Assembly: GCA_001873585.1 (NCBI GenBank)
Contig: MNZL01000146.1
Span: 1 to 6,291 of the forward strand
DNA from: Rhodobacterales bacterium CG2_30_65_12
Lineage (GTDB): Bacteria > Pseudomonadota > Alphaproteobacteria > Rhodobacterales > Rhodobacteraceae
Length of the DNA: 6,291 nt
Direction of reading: 5' to 3'
Numbering within the stretch: the stretch's first letter is position 1; each line of letters opens with the position of its first letter. The translations under genes were made by a program, and so were the position numbers. Shown one piece after another: positions 1 through 4,015 of the stretch. The notes under the pieces are model-generated. The model had not been told where the DNA came from. It saw only the letters and a list, made by a program, of their open reading frames with translations, and did not search any database.

Positions 1-359
1 CTCGCGGCTGCGCCGAGGCCCTGAACGAAGCGAAACGCCAGCAGCGCTTCGAGCGAGCCGGCTTGGCGGGCCCCGAGCGCGCCGGCGATGAACAGCGCCA
101 CGCCGAGGATCAGCGCCGGGCGGCGGCCATAACTGTCGGAAAACGGGCCGATGAAGAATTGGCCGATACCGGTGCCGAGCACGAAGGCCGAGACGACGAG
201 CTGGGCGCGGCTCGGATCGCCCGGCACGAAGCGGTCGGCGAGCGCGGGCAGCGCGGGCAGGATCGAATCGATGGCAAAGGCCATCATTGACATCAGCGCC
301 GCGAGCAGCAGCACCATCTCGGCAAAGGGCAGGGGGTGGGTGGGAGCAAAGCGGCGCAT
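1..359 (-). CDS. Bcr/CflA-family MFS drug efflux transporter (N-terminal part, cut by window edge)
   Basis: The visible 119 residues are the N-terminal third of a major facilitator transporter, normally about 400 residues with 12 membrane spans. Span 1 covers about residues 13-38, span 2 about 53-72 and span 3 about 82-98. The MFS motif A between spans 2 and 3 is clear: GPFSDSYGRRP at 71-81. The phrase FRFVQGLGAA near 109-118 is typical of the Bcr/CflA subgroup, inner-membrane proton antiporters that export compounds such as bicyclomycin, chloramphenicol or sulfonamides; the substrate here cannot be read. I chose the ATG at 359 because AAGGA lies six bases upstream. An in-frame ATG at 383 would add eight residues but has a poorer ribosome site and follows an in-frame stop directly. 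The gene lies 85 bases downstream of the DsbA-like gene on the same strand, so the two may be co-transcribed. The family call is solid; the drug specificity is not. Confidence 0.9.
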   Translation of the reverse strand, partial: MRRFAPTHPLPFAEMVLLLAALMSMMAFAIDSILPALPALADRFVPGDPSRAQLVVSAFVLGTGIGQFFIGPFSDSYGRRPALILGVALFIAGALGARQAGSLEALLAFRFVQGLGAAA

Positions 360-444
360 GCGCGATCCTTTTTGCCGCGTCATGCCTCAGCCCGGCGGAA
401 ATGGCCAGTCATGCCGGATATGACGCGGCGGCAGGGCCGGCGGC
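360..444 (-). other. Short gap between DsbA-like gene and MFS transporter
   Basis: These 85 bases hold the ribosome binding site of the transporter (AAGGA on the minus strand, 366-370) and an alternative in-frame ATG at 383. No stem followed by a T run is visible on the minus strand, so nothing here argues against read-through from the DsbA-like gene into the transporter. Confidence 0.5.
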
Positions 445-1119
445 TCAGCAGCTCTCGCCCGCGCCGCCCTCGGCGGGGCCGGGCGCAGGTTCGCGGTCCA
501 TCAGCTCGTCGATCACATCGAGCCAGAGCGCGGTGGGCTGGGCCCCTGGCACCACATGGCGACCGGCCACGACGAAGGTGGGCACCGCGCGCACGCCCTT
601 GGCGCGGGCATCGGCATCGCGGGCGCGGATATCGTCGGTGTCGGCCTGTGAGGCCAGGAGGCGGGCGACCACGGTTCCATCCATGCCGCAGCGCGTGGCG
701 ATCTCGGCCAGCACGCCGTGGTCACCTATATCGCGCCCATCGACGAAATAGGCCTGGAACAACGCCGAGACGACTGGCGTTTGCCGCCCCTCGATCCTGG
801 CCCAATGGATCAGCCGGTGGGCGTCAAGTGTGTTCGGGGTGCGGGCGATGGCATCGAGGTTGAGCTTGAGCCCGGCGCGCGCCGCTTCCTCGACCACCGG
901 CAGATAGGCCTCGACCGCACCCGCCTTGCCGCCGAACTTGGCTTCGAGATAGGCGCGCCGGTCCATCCCCGCGCGCGGCATCTCGGGGTTCAGCATATAC
1001 GGGTGCCATTCCACCTCGAACGGGTGATCGGGGCGCGCTTCCAACGCGCGGCCAAGGCGGGCCTTGCCGATGTAGCACCATGGGCAGACGGGATCGGAGA
1101 AGATGACGAGTTTGACCAT
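445..1119 (-). CDS. DsbA-family (FrnE-like) thioredoxin-fold oxidoreductase
   Basis: This 224-residue protein has the DsbA/2-hydroxychromene-2-carboxylate isomerase fold. The first strand runs straight into the active site: FSDPVCPWCYIGK, with the redox pair C12 and C15 around Pro-Trp. A helical insert follows, including TPNTLDAHRLIHWA at 94-107, a family hallmark, and the cis-proline loop AVPTFV (P180) comes near the end. There is no signal peptide, so it should act in the cytosol as a thiol-disulfide oxidoreductase or isomerase, as FrnE-type proteins do, rather than as periplasmic DsbA. I start it at the ATG at 1119 because family members begin two to four residues before the first strand. 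A GTG at 1155 would add 12 residues; neither start has a strong Shine-Dalgarno. The last residue is a cysteine (C224), outside the conserved fold. Its physiological substrate is unknown. It is divergent from the lysis cassette and upstream of the efflux gene. Confidence 0.9.
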   Translation of the reverse strand: MVKLVIFSDPVCPWCYIGKARLGRALEARPDHPFEVEWHPYMLNPEMPRAGMDRRAYLEAKFGGKAGAVEAYLPVVEEAARAGLKLNLDAIARTPNTLDAHRLIHWARIEGRQTPVVSALFQAYFVDGRDIGDHGVLAEIATRCGMDGTVVARLLASQADTDDIRARDADARAKGVRAVPTFVVAGRHVVPGAQPTALWLDVIDELMDREPAPGPAEGGAGESC

Positions 1120-1246
1120 GCCGGCGGAGATAGGCGGTCGGGCGCGGTTTGTCACCCCGTTTGCGCCCGCCGAACGCCCGCTTTCGGCGATCTTAACGCG
1201 CGGCCCTCAGCCTTGCGTCCGCAGGAGCGAAAAAAAGGAACACCCG
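1120..1246. promoter_or_regulatory. Divergent promoter region of DsbA-like gene and lysis cassette, with possible CtrA half-site
   Basis: These 127 bases separate two divergent genes and must hold the promoters of both. No convincing -35/-10 pair is visible. Two things stand out. First, TTAAC at 1193-1197 is a perfect downstream half of the alphaproteobacterial CtrA consensus TTAA-N7-TTAAC; the upstream half at 1182-1185 reads TTTC, matching only two of four bases. Second, an inverted repeat CGGGCGC/GCGCCCG (1139-1145 and 1163-1169, 17-base spacer) lies closer to the DsbA-like gene; in DNA this GC-rich it may be chance. AGGAG at 1223-1227 and AAGGAA at 1235-1240 precede the endolysin start. 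That a promoter is here is near certain; the specific site calls are weak. Confidence 0.4.
1235..1240 (+). promoter_or_regulatory. Ribosome binding site fixing the endolysin start
   Basis: AAGGAA follows an A run and sits six bases before the ATG at 1247. It decides the start against an in-frame extension to 1103, whose extra 48 residues look non-coding and would overlap the start of the divergent gene. Confidence 0.8.
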
Positions 1247-1858
1247 ATGCCAACGGTGCGCGAGCTTGCCGACGAAATCCTCGACCGCGAAGGCGGTTAT
1301 GTGAATGACCCCGACGATCCCGGGGGCGCGACCAACCACGGCGTGACGATTCACACCATGCGCCGGCTCGGCCTCGACCTCGACGGCGACGGCGCGGTGA
1401 CGGCCGAAGACGTGCGCCGCCTCAGCCGCGACCAGGCGCGCGAGATTTTCATCGAGTATTACTTTCGCCGTCCCCGGATCGACCGGTTGCCCGATGTGCT
1501 GCAAGCCAGCGTGTTTGACATGTATGTGAACGCGGGCGCGCAAGCCGTGCGCATCCTGCAACGGCTTCTCGGCCAGCTCGGGCAGCCGGTTGCGGTGGAT
1601 GGCGTGATTGGGCCGCAGACCGAAGCAGCGGCCCGCGCGGCGTCGCAGGCGGCGCCGGAGCATATCGCCGACGCTTACGGGATCGAGCGGCGCAATTACT
1701 ACTACCGGCTGGCCGACGCCCGCCCGTTGAGCCGCAAATACGCCCGCCGCCGCGACGGCAGCAAGGGCGGCTGGATCCTGCGTGCCGAGGTGTTCATTTC
1801 GCCCCGGTTCCGGTTGACGGAGGCCGAGCATCGCGCCCGGGTGGCGGCATGGGGTTGA
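1247..1858 (+). CDS. Holin-associated N-acetylmuramidase (GH108-type endolysin), GTA lysis type
   Basis: This 203-residue protein is a peptidoglycan hydrolase that cuts the glycan strand. The N-terminal glycoside hydrolase 108 domain shows the EGGY motif (15-18, E15 the expected catalytic acid) and then DDPGGATNHGVT (23-34). The C-terminal part is the peptidoglycan-binding region usual in this family, with VDGVIGPQT at 118-126 and the NYYYRLADARP helix at 150-160. It has no signal peptide, so access to the wall should depend on the holin encoded next. Residues 44-55 form an EF-hand-like loop with acidic residues at positions 1, 3, 5 and 12 (D44, D46, D48, D55), between the catalytic motif and the rest of the domain. 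The arrangement matches the endolysin that, with its neighbouring holin, releases the Rhodobacter capsulatus GTA; no GTA structural gene is present here. It starts the five-gene operon and overlaps the holin gene by 10 bases. Confidence 0.9.
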   Translation: MPTVRELADEILDREGGYVNDPDDPGGATNHGVTIHTMRRLGLDLDGDGAVTAEDVRRLSRDQAREIFIEYYFRRPRIDRLPDVLQASVFDMYVNAGAQAVRILQRLLGQLGQPVAVDGVIGPQTEAAARAASQAAPEHIADAYGIERRNYYYRLADARPLSRKYARRRDGSKGGWILRAEVFISPRFRLTEAEHRARVAAWG

Positions 1859-2364
1859 TCGAGGCGGCGGCGGGCCTGTTGTTTGGCACTGGCGGCAACG
1901 TGATCAAGGACACCGCCGGGGTGTTCCTGGAAAACACCGAAGCGGGCGCGGTGCGCGAGGCCGAACGGCACGCGGCGGCGCTCCAGCAGTTTGCCGCCGA
2001 ATTTGCCGCGCCGCGCAAGGGCTGGTTCGACCGGCTGATGGACGGGCTCAACCGGGTGCCGCGCCCGGCGCTGGCGCTCGGCACGCTGGCGCTGTTCGCC
2101 GCGGCGATGATCGACCCGGTCTGGTTTGCCGCGCGGATGCAGGGCATCAGCCTCGTGCCCGAGCCGCTGTGGTGGCTGATGGGGGCAATCGTCAGCTTCT
2201 ACTTCGGCGCGCGCCAGCAGATGAAGGGCCAGGAGTTTCAACGCTCGGTAGCCGAGACCATGGCGCGCACCGCCAGCGTGGTGCGCAACCTCGGCGTGCT
2301 CAGGGCGCTTGAGGTGGGCGCCGAGCGCAACCCGGCGCTGGAGGATTGGCGGGGCGATGCATGA
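1849..2364 (+). CDS. GTA-type holin (3TM holin family)
   Basis: This 171-residue protein fits the GTA holin family (Pfam GTA_holin_3TM). Holins assemble in the inner membrane and open it so that cytosolic endolysin reaches peptidoglycan. The N-terminus (residues 1-15) is a short glycine- and alanine-rich hydrophobic helix. A charged helix at about 26-68 follows, then two clear membrane spans at about 73-93 and 107-122. The soluble tail (about 123-171) is helical and mixed in charge. The start overlaps the endolysin stop by 10 bases and has no strong Shine-Dalgarno, so translation is probably coupled. Its ATGA end overlaps the next start. Endolysin-then-holin order with overlap is the same pairing known from R. 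capsulatus GTA release. An intact reading frame and family-typical length suggest it is functional. Confidence 0.88.
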   Translation: MGLIEAAAGLLFGTGGNVIKDTAGVFLENTEAGAVREAERHAAALQQFAAEFAAPRKGWFDRLMDGLNRVPRPALALGTLALFAAAMIDPVWFAARMQGISLVPEPLWWLMGAIVSFYFGARQQMKGQEFQRSVAETMARTASVVRNLGVLRALEVGAERNPALEDWRGDA

Positions 2365-2555
2365 CGGCCGACGTTTTCGCCACGCTGCTGTCGGAAGATG
2401 GTCCCTGGGTGCTGCTGGTGTTCTACCTGTTGTGGCGCGATCTGCAGAAAGACCAGGCCACCCGCGCCGCGCTCGACCGCAACGCGGCGGTGCTGATCGA
2501 GATCACCACGATCATCCGCGAACGGCTGCCCCAAGGCCGGGGCGGGGCGCTGTGA
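2361..2555 (+). CDS. Small single-span membrane protein, BhlA/UviB holin-like layout
   Basis: This 64-residue protein has a short N-terminal segment, one hydrophobic span at about 14-25 (GPWVLLVFYLLW), and then a charged amphipathic helix to about residue 56. This layout, including a Gly-Pro at the membrane entry and a charged helix after the span, recalls the BhlA/UviB family of small holin-like proteins; I infer the resemblance by eye and it is not a proven homology. The start at 2361 overlaps the holin stop by ATGA; an in-frame ATG at 2346 would lie deeper inside the holin gene and add only five residues. It overlaps the next gene by one base. A second holin, an antiholin or a membrane accessory to the GTA-type holin are all possible. 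That it is a real gene is supported by tight coupling on both sides and a sensible protein; its function is open. Confidence 0.72.
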   Translation: MTADVFATLLSEDGPWVLLVFYLLWRDLQKDQATRAALDRNAAVLIEITTIIRERLPQGRGGAL

Positions 2556-2701
2556 TGGCCCGGCTGCGCCGCCTTGCCCGCCGCCTCACCAAGCGGCTGC
2601 ACGCGCGGCTCGCGGGCGCGCGGCTAAGCCGCTCGGTTGAGCGCTACCAGCGCGCGGCCGATGAACTGGACGCGGCCGTGAGGGAGATCTTGCAGCGATG
2701 A
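2555..2701 (+). CDS. 48-residue strongly cationic amphipathic peptide, function unknown
   Basis: This tiny protein has 14 Arg/Lys against 5 Asp/Glu, a net charge near +9. The first 20 residues form a potential amphipathic helix with leucines at 4, 7, 11, 15 and 19 on one face and R3, R5, R6, R9, R10, K13, R14 and R18 on the rest. A second helix (about 27-47) is mixed in charge. It has no membrane span, signal peptide or cysteine. The ATG at 2555 overlaps the previous stop as TGATG; a GTG directly before it is in frame. Its stop overlaps the next ATG by four bases. I do not recognise a family. Position inside a lysis operon and the cationic helix fit a membrane-active lysis peptide, but a nucleic-acid- or holin-tail-binding role is also possible, and arginine-rich reading frames arise easily in GC-rich DNA. 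The exact overlaps on both sides are the main evidence that it is translated. Confidence 0.6.
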   Translation: MARLRRLARRLTKRLHARLAGARLSRSVERYQRAADELDAAVREILQR

Positions 2702-3120
2702 AACAGGCTCTGGTGTTGATTGTTGTGGTGATCGGCGCGCTTGAGTCCGGGCGTGCCGTTCTCGGCGATGCGGTGTTGATGGCCGTTGCCAACGGTGCAA
2801 TGGCGCTGATGGCGCTGATGATCGCGGCCACCTTCCTGTGGCTTTGGTTCGAGCGGGCCACGCCGCTGGCGCTCGGCATGGTTTATTCCTGGGCCGGGGC
2901 GGCGCTGTTTATCGGTGGCGGATGGGCGCTCGCGCTGTCGGGGCAGGCTGCCTGGCCCGCGTTTGCGCACGTCGCGGTGCTGGTGCAGGGGCTCTACCTT
3001 GTTGGCGCGCTCCTGCATTTCGCCGTGATCCACCGTTCTTTCGGGTTTCACGGCGCGAGCTTTCTCTGGCCGATGGCGCTGGCGCTGGGTCTTTCGGCAC
3101 TGCTCGCGGCGCTGGTCTGA
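2698..3120 (+). CDS. Multi-span inner-membrane protein, function unknown, last gene of the lysis cassette
   Basis: This 140-residue protein is nearly all hydrophobic, with about four or five spans: roughly 2-22 (weaker), 25-50, 57-81, 88-111 and 121-140. Short charged loops lie between (FERATP at 51-56, IHRSF at 111-115). There is no catalytic motif or soluble domain. It is not a family I can name. Its ATG overlaps the preceding stop by ATGA, and AGGGAG lies 11 bases upstream, so it can be translated from the same message. It may be an accessory membrane protein of lysis, for example one that tunes holin timing, or a housekeeping protein that shares the transcript. Residues 35-40 are encoded by a 9-base tandem repeat. 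The gene is intact and ends 12 bases before a GC-rich stem. Confidence 0.8.
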   Translation: MKQALVLIVVVIGALESGRAVLGDAVLMAVANGAMALMALMIAATFLWLWFERATPLALGMVYSWAGAALFIGGGWALALSGQAAWPAFAHVAVLVQGLYLVGALLHFAVIHRSFGFHGASFLWPMALALGLSALLAALV

Positions 3121-3128
3121 GGCGCACG

Positions 3129-3160
3129 AAAACCCCCGCGACGGGCAACCGGCGCGGGGG
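3129..3160 (-). terminator. Intrinsic terminator of the outer-membrane protein gene, possibly bidirectional
   Basis: A perfect 8-bp stem CCCCCGCG/CGCGGGGG (3133-3140 and 3153-3160) extends, past one A-G mismatch, by three more pairs (3142-3144 with 3149-3151) around a 4-base loop. On the minus strand it is followed directly by TTTT (3132-3129), the layout of an intrinsic terminator, 23 bases after the stop of the gene at 3184-3690. On the plus strand it lies 12 bases after the stop of the lysis cassette but has no T run; there the loop reads GCAA, a GNRA tetraloop, and could still stabilise or end that message. Confidence 0.78.
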
Positions 3161-3183
3161 AATGCATTACGGCTCGGCGTGGC

Positions 3184-3690
3184 TCAGAAGGCGTAGCCGA
3201 CGCCGATCTTGCCGTTATACTGGGTGAGCATGCCGACCGTTGTCGGATCGACGCGCTCAGCTTCGGCGCGCAGCAGCACGTTGTCCAAGACCTGAATGTC
3301 GGCACCGGCGCCCAGGCTCCAGACCATGCTGCCGGGTCCGCCGGTGGTGTAGCCAATGCCGGCCTTGCCATAGAGCATGACTTCGTTGGTCACTTCATAG
3401 CCGCCGCGGGCGTTGACCTTGGCGGTCACCGCATCGGGGCCCCAGAGCGAATTGGGGTTATAGGCCACGTCGGCTTCGCCACCGACAACCATGCCGTTCG
3501 AAACCCCGGCGTTGTAGCCGGCGAAGGCGCCGAATTCGTAGTCGGGGATAACCGGCGCGTTGATGCCGGCACTGGCGTTCACACCAGCATAGGCACCATC
3601 AAAATCGCCTGCCGAGGCCGCGCCGGCCGCCAGAACGATAGTCGCGGCAATAGCCGCCCTGAAAAAAAGATGGGTCACACTGCTCTCCAT
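3184..3690 (-). CDS. Small outer-membrane beta-barrel protein
   Basis: This 168-residue protein has a signal peptide (positively charged start, hydrophobic stretch about 12-26, cleavage predicted after A27 in the ASA motif). The mature part of 141 residues is rich in glycine and aromatics, with alternating strand patterns such as FGAFAGYNAG, MVVGGEADVAY and VMLYGKAGIGYTTG. It ends in GVGYAF, with the terminal phenylalanine that marks outer-membrane barrels for the BAM complex. It resembles the small OMP_b-brl/Omp25-type proteins of alphaproteobacteria, probably an 8-stranded barrel with a structural or surface role. GAGG lies five bases before the ATG at 3690. A GTG five codons in has GGAG four bases ahead and is a plausible alternative. 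The gene converges on the lysis cassette and is divergent from ccmF. No link to lysis can be shown; adjacency may be chance. Confidence 0.85.
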   Translation of the reverse strand: MESSVTHLFFRAAIAATIVLAAGAASAGDFDGAYAGVNASAGINAPVIPDYEFGAFAGYNAGVSNGMVVGGEADVAYNPNSLWGPDAVTAKVNARGGYEVTNEVMLYGKAGIGYTTGGPGSMVWSLGAGADIQVLDNVLLRAEAERVDPTTVGMLTQYNGKIGVGYAF

Positions 3691-3736
3691 TGCTGCCTCG
3701 ATGGGGATTTTTCGCTTCCCCTATTTTATTGCGACC

Positions 3737-3749
3737 AGTTTAACAAACT
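3737..3749. repeat. 13-base inverted repeat, possible operator
   Basis: AGTTT, a three-base spacer and AAACT form a perfect dyad in the AT-rich patch 47 to 59 bases upstream of the barrel-protein start. Its size and place suit a transcription factor site. The arms are only five bases, so chance is possible. Confidence 0.35.
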
Positions 3750-3920
3750 TTGGCGAATCAGCGCAATGGCCCATGGATAAGTGTGCGATAGCGTGGCCGG
3801 GCTGCAACCGCTGCGCCTGAGCGATCTTGCCCGGATCCGCGCCGCGACGCCGATCTGCACCTCGCCTGTGAACGCTGAAGACCGCCGCGACGGGTGCGGC
3901 GATTGGGTCTGAGGGCGCAC

Positions 3921-3938
3921 CCCGCGCAAGGGCGCGGG
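3921..3938 (+). other. GC-rich hairpin in the ccmF leader
   Basis: CCCGCGC (3921-3927) pairs perfectly with GCGCGGG (3932-3938) around an AAGG loop. It is not followed by a T run on either strand, so it is not an intrinsic terminator. If ccmF is transcribed from further upstream the message would carry this stem about 78 bases before the start codon. Confidence 0.4.
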
Positions 3939-4015
3939 CAAAGCGCGATGACAAATCCGCGACAAACGCGAGGATGGGATTGGCGGCGCTCGGGAATCTG
4001 CATATGGTCGCCACC

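Larger units (their letters stand above)
3691..4015. promoter_or_regulatory. Gene-free divergent region between the barrel-protein gene and ccmF
   Basis: No convincing gene lies in these 325 bases. The part near the barrel-protein gene (about 3710-3755) is the most AT-rich stretch of the window and is the likely promoter of that gene; TAAAAT on the minus strand could be a -10 box, but no well-spaced -35 is visible. Within it is a perfect 13-base inverted repeat AGTTT-AAC-AAACT (3737-3749), a possible operator. The half nearer ccmF is GC-rich and holds a 7-bp hairpin at 3921-3938. I find no riboswitch or small RNA I can name. Confidence 0.5.

Noticed and set aside
718..1308. Open frame of 196 codons on the plus strand over the DsbA-like gene
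   Set aside because: Antisense to a well-conserved CPWC protein and without a recognisable domain.
1193..1831. Open frame of 212 codons on the minus strand across the endolysin
   Set aside because: Antisense shadow: the plus-strand frame has recognisable GH108 motifs, while this one shows no domain and would cover the cassette promoter region.
1702..2241. Open frame of 179 codons on the minus strand across the endolysin-holin junction
   Set aside because: Rich in His, Arg and Gln with no fold signature; explained by codon bias of the two real genes opposite.
2800..2817. Tandem 9-base repeat ATGGCGCTG x2 in the multi-span protein gene
   Set aside because: Encodes Met-Ala-Leu twice within a membrane helix and keeps frame; an ordinary low-complexity stretch of a hydrophobic span.
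3772..3780. DnaA-box-like TTATCCATG on the minus strand
   Set aside because: A single 7-of-9 match with no further boxes or AT-rich unwinding element nearby; not an origin.
3773..3820. 15-codon frame with three cysteines upstream of ccmF, considered as a leader peptide
   Set aside because: No Shine-Dalgarno, nearly 200 bases from ccmF, and no attenuator-like stem with a T run follows it; chance is the simpler reading.
3921..3938. GC hairpin considered as an intrinsic terminator
   Set aside because: No T tract on either side in either orientation; listed only as a leader hairpin.
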